NCBI GenBank assembly: GCA_019843655.1
Contig: JACDQD010000007.1
Coordinates: 23,764,365 to 23,828,364, forward strand
Direction of reading: 5' to 3'
Origin: Lethocerus indicus
Lineage: Eukaryota > Arthropoda > Insecta > Hemiptera > Belostomatidae
DNA length: 64,000 bases
Each line of letters opens with the position of its first letter. The stretch's first letter is position 1. Positions 25,383 through 36,885 of this stretch are shown piece by piece. A program made the position numbers and the translations under genes. The notes under the pieces were generated by a model. The model was not told the origin of the DNA. It ran no database searches and worked only from the letters and a program-made list of their open reading frames with translations.

Positions 25383-27794
25383 AGTAGCCTCCGCCCGGCC
25401 TTCCTAAAAACTAACCGAAGACTTTGTACGGACGTCGGGTTAAAAGGTAGTTGTCGTTTAATTTTATTTATTCCTTACTTATCTGAGTTTTAAGAAATGC
25501 CTTGAGGATATCCTATGTTATCCTTAGGCAATGCCGATTAAAATTGGCTGCCCTTGTAGGTGTATGTACAGTATTTTTAATGAATTAGTTCTTTCGATAT
25601 AGTTCAGGAATATAACATTCGGCTATTGAGAAAGAAAAGAAGTACAGTTTGTTTGCTTATTCTTTTTTTACATATAGAACATTTTTTCAATCACTATCAT
25701 TTAAGTATGAACTCTTGTTTCAGAATTATTCTGTTCTAGGGTTATGAATTCATTGAATTATTACAAGCTGGTTTATCATTATAGCAAATAATTTTCAGGC
25801 ACTTTTAAAGTATGTTAGACCATTTTAAAAAAGTGATGTTATTTTTTAATTGTATTTTAGTTTCATAAAGTGTTTTTTTTGTTTAATTAGAATAAAATAA
25901 ATGTATTTTTAGGTATATTAATCTGTACCATCACTATTGGTACAGTTTTCTACTTATAGAATAATTTTCAAAATTATTTCTACTGTATTAGATGCGGGCA
26001 TAGGAGATTACTCTGCATTGTTCCAGTTTCAGTGGAGAAGAAGCAGTTTACCACAATTTTTGGATTGGGTGAGTTTTAATTTTGATTTATTAAATTTATA
26101 GTAGTGTCTCGCTTATCCCACATAAATGGGTCTGAAAGTTGAATAAAAAATGAAAACATCAAATAATAGTGAGGTATTAAGAAAAAGCCTATTAACATCA
26201 AATTATGTTACCATTTTACAGTTTACCAAACTAATTATCTTGTTTTATACCAAAACAGAAAAAATTAACTTCAGTACTTCAAGAGTTCAGTCCCTTGAAG
26301 AAATTTTTGTTGTGAAATCTGTGTCCCCCTCATTGAATTCATTATGAAAATGTAAATATAAAGTATACCCTGAAATAGGCACTCCTTTATGCCTACACAA
26401 ACCAAACATGCAAAGCTTCACTAACTTTTTCATTTTTACTGGTTGATGCTTTTTTTGCGATAGTATATCAGGTAATATGAAATGTCAGATAAATGAAAGT
26501 GGGATGAATGAGACTCTACTATGTATATTTTATCAGGCAGCATGTTATTCATGAGTAAAATGTATATGTTGTTTTCACTCACATATTTGGCCTATTCTTT
26601 TCAATTTGACTGGATTCATTAGTATCCAGTATCTATAATTAGACATATTAGGATAGGATGAATATCCGCTTATGGAATATACTCAGAAATCATGTCATAG
26701 CATAACATAAAATAATAATTATTATATGGTTTTAGAAGTTTCATGTATTAACAATAAATCATCATTAATTACTTGTCTATTTAGTATATTAGTCATCATT
26801 ATTGAGAAGTGTGATTAAAAGTCGTATTATTATATTATTAACTTTTCATTTATTTTATTTGTTCTTGTTTTTTTTTGGAAAAAAGTGCTATTGTTGTTGT
26901 CTATGACTGTTGTCCTTAGTCCACTCTAATTTGTGCTTAAAGTGGTATATTCTAGTTTCTGTTTGGCTCCTGCCTGCTTTTCATTATTGAAGAAATATGG
27001 AAATAATATTTTCAAATTAAAAAATATAAGATATATATATTTGTTCCTTAACATTCAAGCAGGATTTATAACTGTAGTTAATTGCATATCTGTACAGTCC
27101 ACATATTTTTATCTAAATGACACATACCTATATCCCTCTCAGCTTACAACTTTTCTTTCTACATTGAGAAATGTTTTTGTTTTATAATGTTAATGATATA
27201 CAAATACTTATTAAAAAGTATGATACCAGATTTTGGTGCCTGATTTTTCTAGAATATATCTGGGTTAGTCAACAATTAAATTAACTAATTGAATTGTATT
27301 TTACTTAGTGACCAATGCTAAATAATTGCATATAGTGTGACATTAATTTGTGATGGTTATGATGGCAATAAAAATGACCTATTTATAATCTTCTAAGAAA
27401 TCATAGCGAGGATAATTTAGTTCTATTAAGAATCAATTATTTGTTCCCTTATAGTTGTGAAGTAAACATGGTTAATATCAAATATTTATCTCTGTAATTA
27501 GTATCTTAATCAGTCAAAATAATACTTATCTTCTTGTCCATTGGAGTTGTCCATAGTACATTGCTTGTTATTTAATATTATTAACTGCAGGATATATCAT
27601 ATAAGGGTTTGAAATACCATTATTCTGGTGATCATACATTCAGTTTTTTGGTCTTATTCTTGGTCTTGCTTTCTCACTATCTTCAGTATCATCGTGTCAG
27701 TAGATTAGTGATGCAATTGCACATGTTGGTTGCAGTGGAGCACACTCATAGAGGAATGATTGTCCTTACTTTGCTCACTGATGAACAATTTTGA
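25377..27794 (+). CDS. Putative small mitochondrial-type membrane protein, three exons
   Basis: Model: exons 25377-25446, 25992-26068 and 27591-27794 with donors GTAGTT and GTGAGT and acceptors ATTAG and CTGCAG. Phases (1, 0) agree, giving 116 residues and TGA at 27792-27794. The N-terminus (MRSSLRPAFLKTNRRLC) is rich in Arg and hydroxylated residues and free of acids for 18 residues, like a mitochondrial presequence. Exon 2 encodes QFQWRRSSLPQFLDW. Exon 3 has one hydrophobic segment (FSFLVLFLVLLSHYL) followed by a His/Arg-rich part. I do not recognise the family, and a further phase-0 exon could lie between 26069 and 27590. The location is inferred from the presequence-like start and the nearby NRF-1-type motif only. 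Confidence 0.45.
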
Positions 27795-29341
27795 GGAGAA
27801 AATTAATTAAATTTGTCTTATTCTCTTCATTTTATGGTGAATATTTCAAAACTGAAGCAGTTAAATGTAAAACTTGTTTAAAAATATTACATCAAAAATA
27901 CATTTTGAAGTTATAATTTAAAATAATTCTGGTAAATAGTAATTCTCTAAATAGTCTCACATTTTCAATGTAGTTATTTATAATCTCCCCCTTTTGAAAA
28001 GAATCAATTCTTACTCATGTGATTTTACTTTCTTCTAATAAATTATTGAAACTAATAATTTATTAAAATGGATTTATTAATTATGAAATTTAAATAACTC
28101 TAACTTCTCAAATTATGTATCAAAATATGGATTTTAGGCAATACTGGAATTTTTCAGGAGGGTTTATATGCTTAATATCACACACACTTATACTTATTAT
28201 AGAACAAGGTATTCTTTTCATTCCCTGCAATATAATTATTCTACACTTTTGGTCATTAGTTATTATTATTAACATTCAGTGGACGTTTGTATGTAAAATT
28301 ATTTTTAAACTGACTAAATCTTAATTTTCATGTTTAAGTCTTAGAGAGGAGAGTGAAATTTGGATTATATTTCGGTACACAATGGTTTATTCAACGCCCA
28401 TTTTAGTGACATGTGCTGTCTCTTGTTGTAAAACTTTGTAAAAGAGCCGACATTGTATTTTTATGGTGGTATAGAATGCAATGATGTTGCCGCCGGGGTT
28501 TGGGCTCCTTTCCAACTGTTCCCGGCCGACCCTCTGTGTACCTCCCCCCTTTGTCAAAGGAAGCCGCATCTTCCTTTCAAATGTGTCGGCGATTGCTTAT
28601 CTTTTCGTCCTTTTCTATCGTATATCGTGCAATACCATGTATTATCGTATATTACTATTTACAAATAGCCGACGTTATTCATCAGTTCGTTACAATAGGA
28701 TGGAATAAATTCTGGTGACCAAACTGGAGATTAGTAGTAACCAATCTTTGTAATTCAGTTGAAATATGCAATTGAAAGAAAGTTTAAACTCTAGTACTTG
28801 AGTGCCCCGAGCTCTGGTGCTTTGGTTGTAATGTAACCGCATGCCATTGACGAATATCGACAAAATTTTGTTCCGGGCCGAACTGCCTTCAGTACGGCAT
28901 CAAACATATCATTTTAAACTTTTTTCCTCCACATAAACTCCGCAAGGCATGTTTTTTTATTTCGCCATTTTGCACTTCCCCAGATTTCTTCTATATTCTG
29001 CGCGTGGATTACGGTTTTAGGTAAATTCCACAGGTTCATAAAGATGAAGCGTTACGTAGAAATTGATTCCGACGTAAAAACGGAGAAAACAGAACAAGAG
29101 TACTCAAATACATATTCGGGCTGAACACTGAATTGTGGTTTTGCAAAAAAGGTTCTACAAGGCAATTAAAGGTCATTGGACAATTTACTTCTGTCCATAA
29201 CAGCGATTAATCGCTGGCTTGAGCTTATTAAGAAAGTTCCCTGGAACTTACTGTTTTGTTTACCGAAATCTATAAATTGTACAATCTTAGGGTATTAAAA
29301 GAATTTTTGTTCCACCCACCTAACCCTAAGCGGTCTCCTTA
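27795..29341. other. Intergenic sequence between small gene and mariner
   Basis: AT-rich, except for a GC-rich island at about 28480-28600 whose short ORFs have no recognisable motif. The 3' UTR of the small gene probably begins here (ATTAAA near 27806; AATAAA near 28037). Nothing else can be supported. Confidence 0.5.
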
Positions 29342-29343
29342 TA

Positions 29344-30220
29344 CTAGGTCTGTTCAAAAAGTATCGCGAATTTTAGATTTCCGCGAAATAAGTATATTCA
29401 ATCTACGGTTGTTGTTGCCTCATGTTTGTACACATGTATCTCACTTATGCCGACAATTTCAGCGGTTGTGAATGCTCAGTTAACCTTTTAAAGCCGCTTT
29501 TCTTGCACGTTTTTTTGGTTCGTCTTCAATTTTTACCCATTCCGAAAAATGCATCAGAGAATCTGTGTCAAATTATGTGTGAAAAACAAAATTAAGTGAG
29601 CGGAAGCATATCGTATGTTGACTGTGGCATATGGTGGATCTACCTTAGACCGAAGCAACGTTTATCGGTGGTATAAAATGTTACAGAGTTCAGATGGTAT
29701 AAAAAACTGATGAAAATTGATGAAGTTAGTAAATTAGTATTAGCTGTAAATCGTCGAACCACCGTCAGAGAAGTTGCTGAGGGCTTGAACATATCGATTG
29801 GCTCGTCCCATTCGATTTTTTTTTGTGGAAGAATAAAACCATGCACCATGATAACGCCCCTGCTCACTCATCACTTCTTGTACGCGATTTTTTGGCCAAA
29901 GAAAACACTCTAATAATTCCGCAGCCACTGTATTCACCAGATCTGGTCCCCTGTGAGTTTTTCTTGTTCCCAAAACTGAAAAGGCACATGAAAGGACGAC
30001 GCTACGCTACAATTGAGGAGATAAAAACGGCATCGAAGATGGAGCTTAACAAGATCACATAAAATTAATTTTTGAACTGCTTTGAGGATTGGAAAAACGT
30101 TTGCACAAGTATATAATTTCTGATGGGGATTACTTTGAAGGGGACAAAATAGATATTCATAAATAAATAAATAATTTTCGAAAAAACCCAAAATTCGCGA
30201 TACTTTTTGAACAGAACTCG
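29344..30220 (+). mobile_element. Internally deleted mariner (Tc1/mariner) transposon
   Basis: The ends are inverted repeats of 29 bp (outer base to ...TCTGTTCAAAAAGTATCGCG...AATTTT) with two mismatches, flanked by TA at 29342-29343 and 30221-30222, the standard mariner target duplication. Full mariners are about 1.3 kb; this one is 877 bp. On the + strand it encodes an N-terminal helix-turn-helix part (from about 29555, with VCVKFCVKNKIKC and later REVAEGLNISIGSSHSI), joined directly to the C-terminal third (MHHDNAPAHSSLL, YSPDLVPCEFFLFPKLK). The middle, with the first catalytic Asp, is gone, and the third catalytic position reads E instead of D. It is a dead copy that could only move if supplied with transposase. 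Confidence 0.92.
29559..30062 (+). pseudogene. Mariner transposase remnant
   Basis: The pieces lie in more than one frame. The N-terminal part at about 29559-29705 (up to YRWYKMLQSSDG) is followed at 29710-29820 by a stretch in another frame with the second helix-turn-helix (VREVAEGLNISIG). The frame at 29823-30062 holds HHDNAPAH, with the second catalytic Asp, and YSPDLVPCEFF, where the usual third Asp is Glu. About 450 bp of the central DDE domain is missing. Confidence 0.85.
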
Positions 30221-30222
30221 TA

Positions 30223-30721
30223 CTATGGCCTCTTACCGACTAGATTAAATCGAACCATTTTACAACTGACACGTTCGTTTTGGTAATTAGCCGATTTCTA
30301 CTGACTGGTTACAAGGATAAGCAACTGAGATTAGATTTGGGATACGGAGCGATCGATTGGAAATTGTGATCACCAGTGACAACAGTGTTGATACAACCGA
30401 AAACAGCTTTGCTCGCTTTAGTATTTGAATTGTAAAATATACATATAACACTTCAATATCCACAACTTAATAAGTTCAAAGTTGAATTAGTTATAATACA
30501 ATTGTAGATTTTGCAAGGGTGAATCCTAGATGTGAATTTTATAATGTGTTGATTAATAATCTATAATGTTTGTCACCACTCGCGTTTTCGGCCAGTCCGT
30601 CGGATTTATCCCCGCTACTTTACGCTAGTATTTTTAGTTTACAAATACCCTATTTTTTTATAAATGCACATGGGATACCGTTTACAGTATAAATATTTGT
30701 TAATAAACGCACACCGGCCCG
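30223..30721. other. Sequence between mariner and the 5S array
   Basis: AT-rich with no supported gene. It ends at the left border of the 5S array, where a unique sequence (ACACCGGCCCGCGG) meets 5S spacer. Confidence 0.6.
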
Positions 30722-30927
30722 CGGGCCGTAAACTGTTTACGAGTCGGGGGACGGGTCGACTGGGTATGATTTTTATAGGACGTCTAGTGCCTGTGGCTGT
30801 TGAACGACACCGGTGGCGATCCCCAGCCGCACCTTCCGCGGTCCCAATGTTTGATAAAAATCGAAAACGGGCGTTTTGGAGCGCGCTGGTCATTTGAGAA
30901 TTTGAGCGATTGTTAATAAATAAAAAT

Positions 30928-31045
30928 GCCAACGGCACGTGGTGTTCCCAGGCGGTCACCCATCCGGGTACTAACCACGCCCGACGTTGCTTAACTTCGG
31001 TGATCGGACGAGAACCGGTGCTTTCAACGTGGTATGGCCGTTGGC
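30928..31045 (-). rRNA. 5S rRNA: 5S rRNA copy 1
   Basis: 5S RNA is the small RNA of the large ribosomal subunit, made by RNA polymerase III. This 118-nt copy reads, on the - strand, from GCCAACGGCCATACC to CACGTGCCGTTGGC; the two ends pair as helix I. It has the conserved CCGATCACCGAAGTTAAGC and GGATGGGTGACCGCCTGGGA segments. The flank after the 3' end is T5, a Pol III terminator. It serves as the reference for the other copies. Confidence 0.97.
30949..30998 (-). promoter_or_regulatory. 5S internal control region (copy 1; present in each intact copy)
   Basis: Nucleotides 48-97 of the gene contain box A (about 50-64, GTTAAGCAACGTCGG), the intermediate element and box C (about 80-97, GGATGGGTGACCGCCTGG), the sites bound by TFIIIA and TFIIIC. 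Assigned by position in the standard 5S structure. Confidence 0.85.
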
Positions 31046-31411
31046 GGTGGAAAATGGACGCGACTCGCGGTTTGGACAGGATAGGCGATCGGTGAAAACT
31101 AGAGTAGAGGGTGGGAAAGTTTTCAGGAGACGGGCGACCCTCGACCCAGGTAGCCGCCGGCAATCCTCGTCCCGACTGGCGTCGCCCGCCCCTCTGTCCC
31201 ACGGTCGGGTCGTAAACTGTTTACGAGTCGGGGGACGGGTCGACTGGGTATGATTTTTATAGGACGTCTAGTGCCTGTGGCTGTTGAACGACACCGGTGG
31301 CGATCCCCAGCCGCACCTTCCGCGGTCCCAATGTTTGATAAAAATCGAAAACGGGCGTTTTGGAGCGCGCTGGTCATTTGAGAATTTGAGCGATTGTTAA
31401 TAAATAAAAAT

Positions 31412-31529
31412 GCCAACGGCACGTGGTGTTCCCAGGCGGTCACCCATCCGGGTACTAACCACGCCCGACGTTGCTTAACTTCGGTGATCGGACGAGAACC
31501 GGTGCTTTCAACGTGGTATGGCCGTTGGC
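31412..31529 (-). rRNA. 5S rRNA: 5S rRNA copy 2
   Basis: Full length, 118 nt, T5 terminator; 484 bp from copy 1. Confidence 0.97.
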
Positions 31530-31696
31530 GGTGGAAAATGGACGCGACTCGCGGTTTGGACAGGATAGGCGATCGGTGAAAACTAGAGTAGAGGGGTGGG
31601 AAAATTTTCAGGGAGACGGGCGACCCTCGGACCCAGGTAGCCGCCGGCAATCCTCGTCCCGACCGGCGTCGCCCGCCCCTCTGTCCCACGGTCGGG

Positions 31697-31711
31697 TCGT
31701 AAACTGTTTAC
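31697..31711. promoter_or_regulatory. Spacer palindrome CGTAAACTGTTTACG
   Basis: This odd-length palindrome with a central T is present in the spacer of essentially every unit, about 170 bp upstream of the next 5S start. It stays unchanged even in units whose gene is damaged. It could be a protein site; nothing in the sequence shows which. Confidence 0.5.
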
Positions 31712-31897
31712 GAGTCGGGGGACGGGTCGACTGGGTATGATTTTTATAGGACGTCTAGTGCCTGTGGCTGTTGAACGACACCGGTGGCGATCCCCAGCCG
31801 CACCTTCCGCGGTCCCAATGTTTGATAAAAATCGAAAACGGGCGTTTTGGAGCGCGCTGGTCATTTGAGAATTTGAGCGATTGTTAATAAATAAAAT

Positions 31898-32015
31898 GCC
31901 AACGGCACGTGGTGTTCCCAGGCGGTCACCCATCCGGGTACTAACCACGCCCGACGTTGCTTAACTTCGGTGATCGGACGAGAACCGGTGCTTTCAACGT
32001 GGTATGGCCGTTGGC
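31898..32015 (-). rRNA. 5S rRNA: 5S rRNA copy 3
   Basis: Full length, 118 nt; T4 after the gene. Confidence 0.97.
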
Positions 32016-32382
32016 GGTGGAAAATGGACGCGACTCGCGGTTTGGACAGGATAGGCGATCGGTGAAAACTAGAGTAGAGGGTGGGAAAGTTTTCAGGAGA
32101 CGGGCGACCCTCGGACCCAGGTAGCCGCCGGCAATCCTCGTCCCGACTGGCGTCGCCCGCCCCTCTGTCCCACGGTCGGGTCGTAAACTGTTTACGAGTC
32201 GGGGGACGGGTCGACTGGGTATGATTTTTATAGGACGTCTAGTGCCTGTGGCTGTTGAACGACACCGGTGGCGATCCCCAGCCGCACCTTCCGCGGTCCC
32301 AATGTTTGATAAAAATCGAAAACGGGCGTTTTGGAGCGCGCTGGTCATTTGAGAATTTGAGCGATTGTTAATAAATAAAAAT

Positions 32383-32500
32383 GCCAACGGCACGTGGTGT
32401 TCCCAGGCGGTCACCCATCCGGGTACTAACCACGCCCGACGTTGCTTAACTTCGGTGATCGGACGAGAACCGGTGCTTTCAACGTGGTATGGCCGTTGGC
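32383..32500 (-). rRNA. 5S rRNA: 5S rRNA copy 4
   Basis: Full length, 118 nt; T5. Confidence 0.97.
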
Positions 32501-32864
32501 GGTGGAAAATGGACGCGACTCGCGGTTTGGACAGGATAGGCGATCGGTGAAAACTAGAGTAGAGGGTGGAAAGTTTTCAGGAGACGGGCGACCCTCGGAC
32601 CCAGGTAGCCGCCGGCAATCCTCGTCCCGACTGGCGTCGCCCGCCCTCTGTCCCACGGTCGGGTCGTAAACTGTTTACGAGTCGGGGGACGGGTCGACTG
32701 GGTATGATTTTTATAGGACGTCTAGTGCCTGTGGCTGTTGAACGACACCGGTGGCGATCCCCAGCCGCACCTTCCGCGGTCCCAATGTTTGATAAAAATC
32801 GAAAACGGGCGTTTTGGAGCGCGCTGGTCATTTGAGAATTTGAGCGATTGTTAATAAATAAAAT

Positions 32865-32982
32865 GCCAACGGCACGTGGTGTTCCCAGGCGGTCACCCAT
32901 CCGGGTACTAACCACGCCCGACGTTGCTTAACTTCGGTGATCGGACGAGAACCGGTGCTTTCAACGTGGTATGGCCGTTGGC
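32865..32982 (-). rRNA. 5S rRNA: 5S rRNA copy 5
   Basis: Full length, 118 nt; T4. Its upstream spacer contains the retrotransposon-like patch at 33031-33098. Confidence 0.97.
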
Positions 32983-33030
32983 GGTGGAAAATGGACGCGA
33001 CTCGCGGTTTGGACAGGATAGGCGATCGGT

Positions 33031-33098
33031 TACTACTAATTTGAATAATTATTATTTTTATCTAGTTAGTACTTGATATATTATATAATTTCGGGTGG
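33031..33098 (-). repeat. Retrotransposon 3' UTR patch inside a 5S spacer
   Basis: About 68 bp starting TTACTACTAATTTG and ending TATTATATAATTTCGGG replaces the normal GTGAAAACTAGAGTAGAG spacer segment. It matches, with small gaps, the 3' UTR of the inserted retrotransposon (46709-46792), in the same orientation. A second small patch (CAATTATTTTC) interrupts the same unit near 33281 and resembles 47051-47062. Confidence 0.8.
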
Positions 33099-33407
33099 GA
33101 AAGTTTTTAAAACAGGGAGACGGGCGACCCTCGGACCCAGGTAGCCGCCGGCATCCTCGTCCCGACCGGCGTCGCCCGCCCCTCTGTCCCACGGTCGGGT
33201 CGTAAACTGTTTACGAGTCGGGGACGGGTCGACTGGGTATGATTTTTATAGGACGTCTAGTGCCTGTGGCTGTTGAACGACAATTATTTTCCGGTGGCGA
33301 TCCCCAGCCGCACCTTCCGCGGTCCCAATGTTTGATAAAAATCGAAAACGGGCGTTTTGGAGCGCGCTGGTCATTTGAGAATTTGAGCGATTGTTAATAA
33401 ATAAAAT

Positions 33408-33525
33408 GCCAACGGCACGTGGTGTTCCCAGGCGGTCACCCATCCGGGTACTAACCACGCCCGACGTTGCTTAACTTCGGTGATCGGACGAGAACCGGTG
33501 CTTTCAACGTGGTATGGCCGTTGGC
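33408..33525 (-). rRNA. 5S rRNA: 5S rRNA copy 6
   Basis: Full length, 118 nt; T4. It lies 543 bp from copy 5 because of the patches between them. Confidence 0.97.
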
Positions 33526-33887
33526 GGTGGAAAATGGACGCGACTCGCGGTTTGGACAGGATAGGCGATCGGTGAAAACTAGAGTAGAGGGGTGGGAAAG
33601 TTTTCAGGAGACGGGCGACCGGACCGGGAGGTAGCCGCCGGCAATCCTCGTCCCGACCGGCGTCGCCCGCCCCTCTGTCCCACGGTCGGGTCGTAAACTG
33701 TTTACGAGTCGGGGACGGGTCGACTGGGTATGATTTTATAGGACGTCTAGTGCCTGTGGCTGTTGAACGACACCGGTGGCGATCCCCAGCCGCACCTTCC
33801 GCGGTCCCAATGTTTGATAAAAATCGAAAACGGGCGTTTTGGAGCGCTGGTCATTTGAGAATTTGAGCGATTGTTAATAAATAAAAT

Positions 33888-34005
33888 GCCAACGGCACGT
33901 GGTGTTCCCAGGCGGTCACCCATCCGGGTACTAACCACGCCCGACGTTGCTTAACTTCGGTGATCGGACGAGAACCGGTGCTTTCAACGTGGTATGGCCG
34001 TTGGC
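33888..34005 (-). rRNA. 5S rRNA: 5S rRNA copy 7
   Basis: Full length, 118 nt; T4. Confidence 0.97.
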
Positions 34006-34371
34006 GGTGGAAAATGGACGCGACTCGCGGTTTGGACAGGATAGGCGATCGGTGAAAACTAGAGTAGAGGGTGGGAAAGTTTTCAGGAGACGGGCGACCC
34101 TCGGACCCAGGTAGCCGCCGGCAATCCTCGTCCCGACCGGCGTCGCCCGCCCCTCTGTCCCACGGTCGGGTCGTAAACTGTTTACGAGTCGGGGGACGGG
34201 TCGACTGGGTATGATTTTTATAGGACGTCTAGTGCCTGTGGCTGTTGAACGACACCGGTGGCGATCCCCAGCCGCACCTTCCGCGGTCCCAATGTTTGAT
34301 AAAAATCGAAAACGGGCGTTTTGGAGCGCGCTGGTCATTTGAGAATTTGAGCGATTGTTAATAAATAAAAT

Positions 34372-34489
34372 GCCAACGGCACGTGGTGTTCCCAGGCGGT
34401 CACCCATCCGGGTACTAACCACGCCCGACGTTGCTTAACTTCGGTGATCGGACGAGAACCGGTGCTTTCAACGTGGTATGGCCGTTGGC
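34372..34489 (-). rRNA. 5S rRNA: 5S rRNA copy 8
   Basis: Full length, 118 nt; T4. Confidence 0.97.
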
Positions 34490-34855
34490 GGTGGAAAATG
34501 GACGCGACTCGCGGTTTGGACAGGATAGGCGATCGGTGAAAACTAGAGTAGAGGGTGGGAAAGTTTTCAGGGAGACGGGCGACCCTCGGACCCAGGTAGC
34601 CGCCGGCAATCCTCGTCCCGACCGGCGTCGCCCGCCCCTCTGTCCCACGGTCGGGTCGTAAACTGTTTACGAGTCGGGGGACGGGTCGACTGGGTATGAT
34701 TTTTATAGGACGTCTAGTGCCTGTGGCTGTTGAACGACACCGGTGGCGATCCCCAGCCGCACCTTCCGCGGTCCCAATGTTTGATAAAATCGAAAACGGG
34801 CGTTTTGGAGCGCGCTGGTCATTTGAGAATTTGAGCGATTGTTAATAAATAAAAT

Positions 34856-34973
34856 GCCAACGGCACGTGGTGTTCCCAGGCGGTCACCCATCCGGGTACT
34901 AACCACGCCCGACGTTGCTTAACTTCGGTGATCGGACGAGAACCGGTGCTTTCAACGTGGTATGGCCGTTGGC
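34856..34973 (-). rRNA. 5S rRNA: 5S rRNA copy 9
   Basis: Full length, 118 nt; T4. Confidence 0.97.
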
Positions 34974-35338
34974 GGTGGAAAATGGACGCGACTCGCGGTT
35001 TGGACAGGATAGGCGATCGGTGAAAACTAGAGTAGAGGGGTGGGAAAGTTTTCAGGGAGACGGGCGACCCTCGGACCCAGGTAGCCGCCGGCAATCCTCG
35101 TCCCGACCGGCGTCGCCCGCCCTCTGTCCCACGGTCGGGTCGTAAACTGTTTACGAGTCGGGGACGGGTCGACTGGGTATGATTTTATAGGACGTCTAGT
35201 GCCTGTGGCTGTTGAACGACACCGGTGGCGATCCCCAGCCGCACCTTCCGCGGTCCCAATGTTTGATAAAATCGAAAACGGGCGTTTTGGAGCGCGCTGG
35301 TCATTTGAGAATTTGAGCGATTGTTAATAAATAAAAAT

Positions 35339-35456
35339 GCCAACGGCACGTGGTGTTCCCAGGCGGTCACCCATCCGGGTACTAACCACGCCCGACGTTG
35401 CTTAACTTCGGTGATCGGACGAGAACCGGTGCTTTCAACGTGGTATGGCCGTTGGC
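35339..35456 (-). rRNA. 5S rRNA: 5S rRNA copy 10
   Basis: Full length, 118 nt; T5. Confidence 0.97.
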
Positions 35457-35826
35457 GGTGGAAAATGGACGCGACTCGCGGTTTGGACAGGATAGGCGAT
35501 CGGTGAAAACTAGAGTAGAGGGGTGGGAAAGTTTTCAGGGAGACGGGCGACCCTCGGACCCAGGTAGCCGCCGGCAATCCTCGTCCCGACCGGCGTCGCC
35601 CGCCCCTCTGTCCCACGGTCGGGTCGTAAACTGTTTACGAGTCGGGGGGGACGGGTCGACTGGGTATGATTTTTATAGGACGTCTAGTGCCTGTGGCTGT
35701 TGAACGACACCGGTGGCGATCCCCAGCCGCACCTTCCGCGGTCCCAATGTTTGATAAAAATCGAAAACGGGCGTTTTGGAGCGCGCTGGTCATTTGAGAA
35801 TTTGAGCGATTGTTAATAAATAAAAT

Positions 35827-35942
35827 GCCAACGGCACGTGGTGTTCCCAGGCGGTCACCCATCCGGGTACTAACCACGCCCGACGTTGCTTAACCGGTGA
35901 TCGGACGAGAACCGGTGCTTTCAACGTGGTATGGCCGTTGGC
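35827..35942 (-). rRNA. 5S rRNA: 5S rRNA copy 11, 2-nt deletion
   Basis: 116 nt; two bases are lost in the ACTTCGG segment just before box A. First damaged copy of the array. Confidence 0.85.
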
Positions 35943-36304
35943 GGTGGAAAATGGACGCGACTCGCGGTTTGGACAGGATAGGCGATCGGTGAAAACTAGA
36001 GTAGAGGGTGGGAAAGTTTTCAGGGGAGACGGGCGACCCTCGGACCCAGGTAGCCGCCGGCAATCCTCGTCCCGACCGGCGTCGCCCGCCTCTGTCCACG
36101 GTCGGGTCGTAAACTGTTTACGAGTCGGGGGACGGGTCGACTGGGTATGATTTTTATAGGACGTCTAGTGCCTGTGGCTGTTGAACGACACCGGTGGCGA
36201 TCCCCAGCCGCACCTTCCGGTCCCAATGTTTGATAAAATCGAAAACGGGCGTTTTGGAGCGCGCTGGTCATTTGAGAATTTGAGCGATTGTTAATAAATA
36301 AAAT

Positions 36305-36420
36305 GCCAACGGCACGTGGTGTTCCCAGGCGGTCACCCATCCGGGTACTAACCACGCCCGACGTTGCTTAACTTCGGTGATCGGACGAGAACCGGTGCTC
36401 AACGTGGTATGGCCGTTGGC
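36305..36420 (-). rRNA. 5S rRNA: 5S rRNA copy 12, 2-nt deletion
   Basis: 116 nt; TT is missing from GCTTTCAACG near the 5' end. Confidence 0.85.
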
Positions 36421-36777
36421 GGTGGAAAATGGACGCGACTCGCGGTTTGGACAGGATAGGCGATCGGTGAAAACTAGGTAGAGGGTGGGAAAGTTTTGGG
36501 GAGACGGGCGACCCTCGGACCCAGGTAGCCGCCGGCAATCCTCGTCCCGACCGGCGTCGCCCGTCTTCCACGGTCGGGTCGTAAACTGTTTACGAGTCGG
36601 GGGACGAGTCGACTGGGTATGATTTTTATAGGACGTCTAGTGCCTGTGGCTGTTGAACGACACCGGTGGCGATCCCCAGCCGCACCTTCCGCAGTCCCAA
36701 TGTTTGATAAAATCGAAAACGGGCGTTTTGGAGCGCGCTGGTCATTTGAGAATTTGAGCGATTGTTAATAAAAAAAT

Positions 36778-36885
36778 GCCAACGGCACGTGGTGTTCCCA
36801 GGCGGTGCATCCGGGTACTAACCACGCCGACGTTTATAGCCTCCGGTGATCGGACGAACCGGTGCTCAACGTGGTGGCCGTTGGC
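36778..36885 (-). pseudogene. Degenerate 5S copy 13
   Basis: 108 nt, with several small deletions and a changed box A region (TTTATAGCCTCC in place of TTGCTTAACTTC). Identical to copy 14. Confidence 0.85.

Noticed and set aside
28387..28720. Cluster of short ORFs in a GC-rich patch
   Set aside because: Three overlapping frames on both strands, none with a motif; composition alone explains them.
29640..29973. - strand ORFs across the mariner
   Set aside because: The transposase motifs (HHDNAPAH, YSPD) are on the + strand; the - strand frames are shadows.
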